Position numbers and translations under genes: made by a program | Shown: piece after piece, positions 1 to 6,020 of the stretch | Layout: every line of letters starts with the position of its first letter | Position numbering within the stretch: position 1 is the first letter of the stretch | The notes under the pieces: model-generated | The model's input: the letters and a program-made list of their open reading frames with translations, nothing else | What the model was told of the DNA's origin: nothing | Databases searched by the model: none | Assembly (NCBI GenBank): GCA_035353855.1 | Contig: DAOQAK010000085.1 | Span: forward strand, 1-6,559 | Direction of reading: 5' to 3' | Origin: Bacteroidales bacterium | Lineage (GTDB): Bacteria > Bacteroidota > Bacteroidia > Bacteroidales > CG2-30-32-10 | DNA length: 6,559 bases

Positions 1-34
1 ACACTATTAAAGCGTTTTGATTTTTCCCTGCTTT

Positions 35-47
35 TTTCCTGAGGAAA
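35..47. promoter_or_regulatory. 13-bp perfect palindrome upstream of the first regulator, possible operator
   Basis: TTTCCTGAGGAAA reads as two 6-bp complementary arms around a single central G. A one-base loop cannot form an RNA hairpin, so any role would be as a DNA site for a dimeric protein. It ends 16 bp before the TAATTTTG element at 64-71, so it overlaps the region where a -33 element would lie and would be well placed for autoregulation. A palindrome of this size is expected about once or twice by chance in a window this long, and no matching copy was seen before the second regulator gene. Confidence 0.25.
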
Positions 48-63
48 CTCCAATAATTATTAT

Positions 64-71
64 TAATTTTG
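64..71 (+). promoter_or_regulatory. Putative Bacteroidota-type -7 promoter element (TAATTTTG)
   Basis: TAATTTTG matches the known Bacteroidota sigma-ABfr -7 consensus TAnnTTTG exactly. It lies 20 nt before the ATG at 92, which would leave a leader of only about a dozen bases. No clear TTTG -33 element sits at the usual distance: the nearest, at 16-19, is too far upstream. The same octamer stands 19 nt before the second regulator gene (866-873), which strengthens both calls. Confidence 0.4.
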
Positions 72-91
72 CAATATATAGCAAAGTAAAA

Positions 92-739
92 ATGGAAGAT
101 AAGATTAAGATAGTGATTGTAGATGACCATGAGATTTTCAGGGGAGGACTTAAACTACTTATCAACCGCTTGAAAAATGTAAAGGTCATAGCCGAAGCAA
201 GCAATGGAAAAGAATTCCTCGACCTGCTTGAATTCAACATACCCGACATTGTTCTGATGGATATTGAAATGCCAGTTATGAATGGCATCGAAGCCACAAA
301 AAAAGCTATTGAACGCTATCCCGAACTTAAAATCATTGCATTGACCATGTTCAATGATGAAGAATATGTTGAAAATATGATAGAGGCAGGAGTAAAAGGA
401 TTTCTTTTGAAAAACATTAATAAAGATAATCTCGATAAAGCTATACAATCCGTAATTTCAGGAAACAATTATTATTCTGAAGAACTTTTCAAATATTTTA
501 CAAAAAAGATTTCTCATACAGATAAAAAAGAAACCCCTGAAATAAAACTTACGCAACGCGAAATTGAAATTATAAAACTTTCCTTTGAAGGCCTCAACAA
601 TAAAGAGATTGCAGATAAACTGTTTATAAGTGAAAGAACGGTTGTTGGGCATAAATCAAATCTACTTTCAAAAACAGGATGCAAAAGCACAATCCATCTT
701 TTAGCTTATGTAATAAAAAATAAACTGATCAACTTATAA
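92..739 (+). CDS. NarL/FixJ-family response regulator (receiver plus LuxR-type HTH)
   Basis: This 215-residue protein has the usual NarL/FixJ length and order. A receiver domain spans about residues 5-125, with the acidic pair D11/D12, predicted phosphoacceptor D57 in LMDIEMP, conserved T85 and conserved K107. A LuxR-type helix-turn-helix spans about 150-212 (LTQREIEIIKL, then NKEIADKLFISERTV and a recognition helix). It is expected to be a cytoplasmic DNA-binding protein activated by phosphorylation from a histidine kinase, which is not in the window. An in-frame TTG at 17 would add 25 residues unlike this family. The ATG at 92 is preferred because it starts directly at the receiver fold and lies 20 nt after a promoter-like octamer. 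The downstream gene begins with a gapless paralogue of its receiver (about 42% identity over 129 residues, hand count), which suggests duplication. Its target is unknown; the adjacent hydrogenase operon is the obvious candidate, by inference only. Confidence 0.93.
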   Translation: MEDKIKIVIVDDHEIFRGGLKLLINRLKNVKVIAEASNGKEFLDLLEFNIPDIVLMDIEMPVMNGIEATKKAIERYPELKIIALTMFNDEEYVENMIEAGVKGFLLKNINKDNLDKAIQSVISGNNYYSEELFKYFTKKISHTDKKETPEIKLTQREIEIIKLSFEGLNNKEIADKLFISERTVVGHKSNLLSKTGCKSTIHLLAYVIKNKLINL

Positions 740-865
740 ACAAAAAAAACCAATACTTTTACGCAATTCATCTTCCTGATTTTACTGCTTACCCCCTTTC
801 TTTTCTTCTCATATTTACACTAAAAATCCCTACCTAACTACCTTACACAATAGTTACGGCAGCTA

Positions 866-873
866 TAATTTTG
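866..873 (+). promoter_or_regulatory. Putative Bacteroidota-type -7 promoter element (TAATTTTG)
   Basis: This is an exact match to TAnnTTTG, 19 nt before the ATG at 893 and nearly the same placement as the copy before the first regulator. It lies in the 153-bp gap at 740-892, whose middle is a C/T-rich tract (about 775-815). No clear TTTG -33 element and no terminator-like hairpin were seen in the gap. A promoter here would let the tandem receiver gene, and perhaps the hydrogenase genes that follow with short gaps, be transcribed separately from the first regulator. Confidence 0.4.
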
Positions 874-892
874 TTTTCGAATTCCGAGCGTC

Positions 893-1819
893 ATGGAAAA
901 GAAAATAAAAATAATAGTAACCGACAGCAACCATATATACCGTGAAGGGTTAAAGATAGCGCTCTCAAAAATTAAAAGAGTAGAAATTGTAGGCGAAGCT
1001 GCCAGCGGATGTGAACTCCTGGAACTTCTTTCCAATATTTCGCCCGACCTTATTTTACTGGATACCGAAATGCCCGGAACCAATGGAATAAATCTATGTA
1101 AGACCATTGCGGGGAACTACCCTTCCACGAAAGTAATTGCCATAACAATCTTTGATGACTTAAACTATCTCGCTTCTATAATCAATTCGGGCGTTAATTG
1201 CTTCCTGCAAAAAAACACTTCACGTAAAGAGCTTGAAAGGGCTATTAATGTTGTGATCGACGGACAAATATTTTTCCCGATACATATAAATCAATTTAAT
1301 AACAATTTAAATTTCACGATTATGAAAACTTCTAAAATTTTATTAGTAGACGATGATATAGATATCATCAATGTACTACAGGCTATATTAAGCAAAAACG
1401 GCTACAATGTAGTAACAGCAAACAACAAAGCAGAAGGTATGCGAAAATTTCGCGATGAGAAACCCGATCTTGCAATATTAGATGTAATGATGACTACTCA
1501 TTACGAAGGTTTTGAAATGGCAAAAGAAATAGAAGATGACCCTACAGTAAAAAAGATCCCTATCATTATGCTTACATCTATCGACATCCTGATCACAAGC
1601 AAACCGGATGTTCAGGCAATGGCAAGGGAATTCAGAAAAAATCCCGGATTCAAAGACCTTCATGTTCTGCTTGTAAAAGATATTGTAAGCAACAACGCTG
1701 GTATTGATTATCTAAGTGAAAAAGGCGAAACCGTATGGTTTCCTGTTGACGGATTCATCAAAAAACCGGTGGATGCAGGAAAAATAATCCCGGAAGTAAA
1801 ACGACTATTATCCAAATAA
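893..1819 (+). CDS. Tandem-receiver protein: NarL-type receiver lacking HTH, joined to a hydrogenase-linked receiver
   Basis: The 308-residue frame holds two receivers and no output domain. Receiver 1 (about 5-125) aligns without gaps to the upstream regulator and keeps D57, T85 and K107, but the acidic pair is D11/S12, so one Mg2+-binding acid is missing. Residues 127-143 form an Asn/Phe/Ile-rich linker where the NarL-type HTH would begin. Receiver 2 (144-308) has the acidic cluster D153/D154/D155, predicted phosphoacceptor D197, T228 and the lysine-proline motif KKP (290-292). About 60 residues separate T228 from KKP, longer than in a minimal receiver, and end in WFPVDGF. From memory, single-domain regulators beside [FeFe]-hydrogenase genes carry a similar segment. 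Methionine 144 lies at the domain boundary, so the frame may produce one fused protein, an independent second receiver, or both. The start at 893 matches the paralogue's N-terminus. The hydrogenase genes begin 30 nt downstream. Partner kinase and output are unknown. Confidence 0.85.
   Translation: MEKKIKIIVTDSNHIYREGLKIALSKIKRVEIVGEAASGCELLELLSNISPDLILLDTEMPGTNGINLCKTIAGNYPSTKVIAITIFDDLNYLASIINSGVNCFLQKNTSRKELERAINVVIDGQIFFPIHINQFNNNLNFTIMKTSKILLVDDDIDIINVLQAILSKNGYNVVTANNKAEGMRKFRDEKPDLAILDVMMTTHYEGFEMAKEIEDDPTVKKIPIIMLTSIDILITSKPDVQAMAREFRKNPGFKDLHVLLVKDIVSNNAGIDYLSEKGETVWFPVDGFIKKPVDAGKIIPEVKRLLSK
1322..1324 (+). other. Possible internal translation start for a stand-alone receiver
   Basis: An in-frame ATG stands exactly where the second receiver begins (MKTSKILLVDDD). 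Initiation here would give a 165-residue single-domain regulator ending at 1819. The preceding 35 bases are very A/T-rich and include two copies of CAATTTAA (1292-1299 and 1303-1310), resembling the leaders of other genes in this window and possibly a former intergenic spacer. There is no Shine-Dalgarno site, but most genes here lack one. No stop codon separates the two receivers, so the sequence alone cannot decide between fusion and separate start. Confidence 0.45.
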
Positions 1820-1849
1820 CTGGTATTACTATCAATAATTTCAACAGCT

Positions 1850-2320
1850 ATGCAAAAAGAAATAAATAAAATTTTGTCAGGATACCCAAACTCTGGGCAG
1901 GAAAACCTGATACCTATTTTACAGGACATACAGCAAGGTATAGGTTATCTTTCTGAAGAAGCTGTTATAAAAGTCGGTGAACATCTTGGATTGCCGGTAA
2001 GTAAGATATTCAGTGTTGCCACATTTTACAACCAGTTCCGGTTCGAGCCCAAAGGAAAATATCATATAATGGTATGCCGCGGAACAGCCTGCCATGTACT
2101 TGGATCATCAACAGTACTTAAAGAAATAGAAAAAAAACTGAAAATAAAAGAAGGGCAAACCACACGCGACGGACTGTTCAGTATTGAAATTGTTGCCTGT
2201 ATCGGCGCATGTGGACTGGCTCCGGTAATAAATATCAACGGACAATTCTTTGCAAAAGTTACAACCGATTCTTTAACAGAAATCATTGAAAGTTTCAGAA
2301 ATAAGGAGAAAGAATCATGA
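1850..2320 (+). CDS. hydC: NuoE-like [2Fe-2S] subunit of trimeric NAD-linked [FeFe]-hydrogenase
   Basis: The 156-residue product is a full-length member of the NuoE / complex I 24-kDa family. A helical N-terminal part (about 1-65, including QQGIGYLSEEAV and VATFYNQF) precedes a thioredoxin-like domain. The four [2Fe-2S] ligands are visible as C76 and C81 (CRGTAC) and C117 and C121 (CIGAC). In HydABC hydrogenases this subunit is cytoplasmic and sits beside the FMN-bearing HydB. Its gene lies 30 nt after the tandem-receiver gene and overlaps hydB by the four bases ATGA, so the two subunits are probably translationally coupled. No Shine-Dalgarno site precedes its ATG. The same fold occurs in complex I and in NAD-dependent formate dehydrogenases; the hydA gene downstream makes the hydrogenase role the best reading. 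Confidence 0.92.
   Translation: MQKEINKILSGYPNSGQENLIPILQDIQQGIGYLSEEAVIKVGEHLGLPVSKIFSVATFYNQFRFEPKGKYHIMVCRGTACHVLGSSTVLKEIEKKLKIKEGQTTRDGLFSIEIVACIGACGLAPVININGQFFAKVTTDSLTEIIESFRNKEKES
2303..2308 (+). promoter_or_regulatory. Shine-Dalgarno site for hydB
   Basis: AAGGAG lies 8 nt before the ATG at 2317, inside the end of hydC. It is the only clear Shine-Dalgarno match next to a start codon in this window; the other genes have A/T-rich leaders. It supports the 2317 start and, with the ATGA overlap, suggests reinitiation after hydC translation. Confidence 0.6.
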
Positions 2321-4266
2321 AAGCCATTAGCGATAAAAACAAACAGGATTTGATTGTAAAACTTCTTACAGGAAAAACCGATAACAAAACACAACCTGAA
2401 GTCGACTCATTGTTAGCTGATTTCAGACGTGAAAAAAATTCCCGGATGATCATTTTTGTTGGAGCAGGAACTTGCGGACTTGGCGCAGGCGCTGAAAAAA
2501 CACTGGAAGCGATCCGTCAATATTGCGAAAAAGAAAAACTGGATGCAGAAATTATTGAAACAGGTTGTATAGGATTATGCTCTTCGGAACCTATTGTTGA
2601 TGTAATGCTTCCGGGAATGAACCGTATTTCCTTTGAAAATATAACCTTCGAAAAAGTTAAAACTTTTTTCGATACGATCAGGGAAGAAAAAATTCCATCA
2701 GAAAATATTATCGGGCAATTTCATTCTATAAACAGCAAACCCTGGAACGGTGTAAAATATATTGAAGAACATCCATTCTTTGCTCCTCAGAAAAGAATTG
2801 TTCTTAAAAACTGCGGTATCATTAACCCGCAAAGTATTGAAGAATATATTGCACACGGCGGATATGCCAATGTTTGTAAAACAATAAAAGAAAACACGCC
2901 AATAGAAGTTTGTAAAACCATTGAATTAAGCGGTCTTCGGGGAAGAGGAGGCGGAGGTTTTCTTACAGGAAAAAAATGGACATTCGCGCTTTACGAAAAA
3001 CGTACACCCAAATATATAATTTGTAATGCCGACGAAGGCGATCCCGGCGCATTCATGGACAGAGCCGTTATTGAAGGCGATCCGCACAGAGTGATTGAAG
3101 GAATGATCATAGGCGGTTACGCAATCGGTGCAAACCATGGATACGTGTATATACGAGCTGAATATCCTTTAGCAATTAAACGTTTGGAAAAAGCTTTAAA
3201 AGATGCAAAGGATTACGGGATACTTGGGAAAAACATTCTTAATACAGGTTTTGATTTTGAGATTAAAATAAAAAAAGGCGCCGGAGCATTTGTTTGCGGT
3301 GAAGAGACTGCACTTATTCATAGTATTGAAGGAAAACGCGGCATGCCAAGACCAAGGCCTCCTTATCCTTCTGTTAACGGACTATTTCACATGCCTACAG
3401 TAATTAATAATGTAGAAACTTTTTCAAATGTTCCTGCCATTATTGCTAATGGTGCAGAATGGTTCAGCTCCATGGGAACAAATAAAAGTAAAGGAACAAA
3501 AGTATTTGCTCTTTCAGGAAAAGTTACAAAGACCGGTTTAGTTGAAATACCAATGGGAACAACCATCAGGGAAATTATTTTCAAGATAGCCGGAGGAATC
3601 AGAAATGGAAAGAAATTCAAAGCTGTTCAAATCGGAGGTCCTTCCGGTGGCTGCATCACTGAACAAAACCTGGATATACAGGTAGATTATGATTCATTGA
3701 ACAGTATTGGTGCAATCATGGGTTCGGGAGGATTAGTTGTTATGGACGAAGGAACATGCATGGTTGATGTGGCTAAGTTCTTTATGAATTTTATACAAAA
3801 GGAAAGCTGCGGAAAGTGTATCCCTTGCCGTGAAGGAACTAAACGAATGCTGGAGATATTGGAAAATATTACACACAAGCCATCATCCGATGATAACCGC
3901 GAAGCGCTTGAAAGATTCCAGGGAGTGATACAACTGGAAAACTTAGCAAAAGTTATCAGGGAAACTTCACTTTGCGGGTTGGGACAAACAGCGCCAAATC
4001 CTGTTCTCAGCACTATCAAATGGTTCCGTAATGAATACGAATCACATATTTTTGAAAGAGTTTGTGATGCTAAGGTTTGTACCGAACTTCGTAAATTTAT
4101 TATTAATGCAGAAAAATGCACCGGATGTATGGCATGTGTAAAGAAATGCCCATCATCTGCTATCATCGGAACGAAAAAAAATCCACATCATATCATCGAA
4201 GATAAATGTATTGGTTGCGGTGCTTGTGCTGAAGCATGTAATTTTAAAGCAATATCAACGTATTGA
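2317..4266 (+). CDS. hydB: NuoF-like flavin/NADH subunit of electron-bifurcating [FeFe]-hydrogenase
   Basis: The 649-residue product has the HydB order rather than that of plain NuoF. An N-terminal thioredoxin-like region (about 40-125) has C53, C84 and C88. The FMN/NADH domain (about 195-380) carries GRGGGGF at 209-215, NADEGDPGAF at 237-246 and GAGAFVCGEETA at 321-332. An SLBB region lies near 400-450. The [4Fe-4S] site is ESCGKCIPC (C498, C501, C504) with C553. A C-terminal two-cluster ferredoxin has C601/C604/C607/C611 and C631/C634/C637/C641. In HydABC enzymes this subunit holds the FMN site that exchanges electrons with NAD(H) and passes them to ferredoxin and HydA. Three departures from the usual pattern are seen: Val at position 48 where a fourth N-terminal cysteine would be expected, FLTG instead of FPTG after the glycine motif (L216), and Asn instead of Pro after C641. 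Bifurcation is known for the family but cannot be proven from sequence, since NADP-linked or non-bifurcating relatives look similar. Confidence 0.93.
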   Translation: MKAISDKNKQDLIVKLLTGKTDNKTQPEVDSLLADFRREKNSRMIIFVGAGTCGLGAGAEKTLEAIRQYCEKEKLDAEIIETGCIGLCSSEPIVDVMLPGMNRISFENITFEKVKTFFDTIREEKIPSENIIGQFHSINSKPWNGVKYIEEHPFFAPQKRIVLKNCGIINPQSIEEYIAHGGYANVCKTIKENTPIEVCKTIELSGLRGRGGGGFLTGKKWTFALYEKRTPKYIICNADEGDPGAFMDRAVIEGDPHRVIEGMIIGGYAIGANHGYVYIRAEYPLAIKRLEKALKDAKDYGILGKNILNTGFDFEIKIKKGAGAFVCGEETALIHSIEGKRGMPRPRPPYPSVNGLFHMPTVINNVETFSNVPAIIANGAEWFSSMGTNKSKGTKVFALSGKVTKTGLVEIPMGTTIREIIFKIAGGIRNGKKFKAVQIGGPSGGCITEQNLDIQVDYDSLNSIGAIMGSGGLVVMDEGTCMVDVAKFFMNFIQKESCGKCIPCREGTKRMLEILENITHKPSSDDNREALERFQGVIQLENLAKVIRETSLCGLGQTAPNPVLSTIKWFRNEYESHIFERVCDAKVCTELRKFIINAEKCTGCMACVKKCPSSAIIGTKKNPHHIIEDKCIGCGACAEACNFKAISTY

Positions 4267-4293
4267 TAAAAAACAATTTTTAATAAAATAAAT

Positions 4294-6018
4294 ATGAGTA
4301 TCAACATAACAATAAACAAAAAGCCGGTAACAGCAGAGAAAGGCGAATACATTCTTGACACTATCGAACGCAATGGTATTAAAATACCAACGCTTTGTAA
4401 AATAAAAGATATGCTTCCCGATGGAGCATGCAGAATGTGCCTTGTTGAAATTGAAGACAGCGGAAAACTAATCCCTTCCTGCTCTTACCCTGTTGAAGAT
4501 GGGATGAAAATTCTTACTCATTCTCCAAAAGTTATCAATGCACGTAAAACTATTGTTGAGCTTTTGTTATCGAACCATCCTGATGACTGCCTCTTTTGTT
4601 CAAGAAATAAAAATTGTGAACTACAAAGTTTATCAGAAGAATTGGATGTAAGACAACGAAGGATCATCGGGAAAAAGAATTGTTACAACCTTGATATATC
4701 AGGCATAAGCCTTACCAGGGATCCCGACAAATGTATTTTATGCGGTCGTTGTATAAGGCAGTGTGAAGAGATCATAGGAGTTTCCGCGATAAATTTTATT
4801 AACAGAGGAAGTAAAACAATTGTAGGTACTGCATTTAATAAAGGACTCAATACATCTTCCTGTGTAAACTGCGGACAGTGTTTAATGGTATGCCCTACAG
4901 GTGCAATTACCGAAAAATCACATATCAATCAAGTAATTGATGCTATTAACAACCCCGAACTTACTGTTGTGGTGCAATATGCTCCTGCCATTAGTGTTTC
5001 TCTTGCTGAAGAATTTAATATTAAAGCAGGAAAAGATATTAATGGAGTAATGAATGCAGCTCTTCGAAAAGTAGGCTTTAAAAAAGTATTCGATACAAGT
5101 TTTAGTGCCGATTTAACCATTCTAGAAGAAGCTTCTGAATTAGTGGATCGTATTGTAAATAAAAAACCACTTCCTATGTTTACCAGTTGTTGCCCTGCAT
5201 GGGTAAAATATGTGGAAGAGTTTAACCCCGAATTATTACCTAACATTTCAACGTGTAAATCACCTCAACAAATGATGGGTAGTGTAATTAAAAACTATTA
5301 TGCTAAAGTAGAAAAACTAGAACCTAAAAAAATATACTCGGTTTCCATTATGCCGTGTACAGCTAAGAAATTCGAAGCACAAAGAGAAGAAATGTTAACG
5401 GATGGAGTTGCTGATGTTGATGCTGTTCTTACCACACGAGAATTAGGAAAATTGATTAAAATATTTGGAATAGATATCGCAAACTTAGAACCAGAATCAA
5501 CCGATTCACCTTTGGGTGCTAGAACTACAGCAGGTAAAATATTTGGTGCCAGCGGTGGTGTTATGGAAGCAGCACTTAGAACGGCTCATTTTATGATTAC
5601 CGGAAAAGAGCTCGAAAACAATAAATTCCTGGAACTTCGCGGATTTAAAGACATAAAAGAAGCTAAAATTAAAATTGGCGATTTAGAAGTAGGTATTGCA
5701 GTTGTAAACGGATTAGGAAATGTAAAAACTATCTTAAAACAAATTGCTGAAGGCAGAAAAGATTTACATTTTATTGAAGTTATGAACTGTCCAGGCGGTT
5801 GTATTGCTGGAGGTGGACAACACATTGGGGCAACACACGAAAGTATATTAGCTCGTTTAAAAGCATTATATCAAATTGACGACAATGAAACGATTCGTGT
5901 ATCTCATCAAAATCCACAAATTATTGAATTATACAAAAATTTCCTCGAAAAACCGAATGGAAAAGTAAGTCATAAATATTTACATACTACTTACGCAAAA
6001 AGAGACGTACTGAAGTAA
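4294..6018 (+). CDS. hydA: [FeFe]-hydrogenase catalytic subunit
   Basis: This 574-residue enzyme interconverts H2 with protons and electrons at an H-cluster. Accessory clusters in order: plant-type [2Fe-2S] (C35, C46, C49, C63); His-Cys3 [4Fe-4S] (H95, C99, C102, C108); two ferredoxin clusters (C147/C150/C153/C157 and C190/C193/C196/C200). H-cluster motifs are L1 TSCCPAW (C299, C300), L2 MPCTAKKFE (C355, K358) and L3 MNCPGGCIAGGGQ (C499, C503). Proton-path residues C299, E279, S319 and E282 are all present, with the same numbers as in Clostridium pasteurianum CpI, so catalysis is expected. The protein stops after the H-domain and lacks the C-terminal extension with an extra [2Fe-2S] site reported for Thermotoga maritima HydA. 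No N-terminal signal is seen, consistent with a cytoplasmic enzyme. A 27-nt all-A/T-type leader separates it from hydB. Leucine codon choice shifts strongly to TTA from about position 5100. Activity needs HydE, HydF and HydG, which are not in this window. Confidence 0.96.
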   Translation: MSINITINKKPVTAEKGEYILDTIERNGIKIPTLCKIKDMLPDGACRMCLVEIEDSGKLIPSCSYPVEDGMKILTHSPKVINARKTIVELLLSNHPDDCLFCSRNKNCELQSLSEELDVRQRRIIGKKNCYNLDISGISLTRDPDKCILCGRCIRQCEEIIGVSAINFINRGSKTIVGTAFNKGLNTSSCVNCGQCLMVCPTGAITEKSHINQVIDAINNPELTVVVQYAPAISVSLAEEFNIKAGKDINGVMNAALRKVGFKKVFDTSFSADLTILEEASELVDRIVNKKPLPMFTSCCPAWVKYVEEFNPELLPNISTCKSPQQMMGSVIKNYYAKVEKLEPKKIYSVSIMPCTAKKFEAQREEMLTDGVADVDAVLTTRELGKLIKIFGIDIANLEPESTDSPLGARTTAGKIFGASGGVMEAALRTAHFMITGKELENNKFLELRGFKDIKEAKIKIGDLEVGIAVVNGLGNVKTILKQIAEGRKDLHFIEVMNCPGGCIAGGGQHIGATHESILARLKALYQIDDNETIRVSHQNPQIIELYKNFLEKPNGKVSHKYLHTTYAKRDVLK

Positions 6019-6020
6019 CA

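Noticed and set aside
17..91. TTG start extending the first response regulator by 25 residues
   Set aside because: The extra residues (Phe/Ile/Pro-rich) do not resemble a response regulator N-terminus, and the stretch contains the promoter-like octamer; the ATG at 92 gives the standard family length.
740..892. Possible small RNA, terminator or riboswitch in the gap between the two regulator genes
   Set aside because: No GC-rich hairpin followed by a T run and no recognisable riboswitch core was seen; only a C/T-rich tract and the TAATTTTG element stand out.
1292..1310. Two copies of CAATTTAA as a regulatory direct repeat
   Set aside because: The repeats are low-complexity A/T sequence inside the linker region, with an 11-bp period and no other copies noticed; chance is the simpler explanation.
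3687..4166. 159-codon open frame on the minus strand
   Set aside because: It is fully antisense to conserved hydB sequence, including the [4Fe-4S] motif, and its product has no recognisable domain. The other minus-strand frames are likewise shadows of real genes.
1850..4266. Respiratory complex I (NuoE/NuoF) or NAD-dependent formate dehydrogenase subunits
   Set aside because: The N-terminal thioredoxin-like and C-terminal two-cluster ferredoxin extensions of the NuoF-like protein, and the hydA gene directly downstream, fit HydB/HydC of a trimeric [FeFe]-hydrogenase better.
4267..4293. A-run and T-run (AAAAAA CAA TTTTT) after hydB as a possible terminator
   Set aside because: The stem would be A-T pairs only with no GC core, and the hydA start follows within a few bases, so it is better read as an A/T-rich translation leader.
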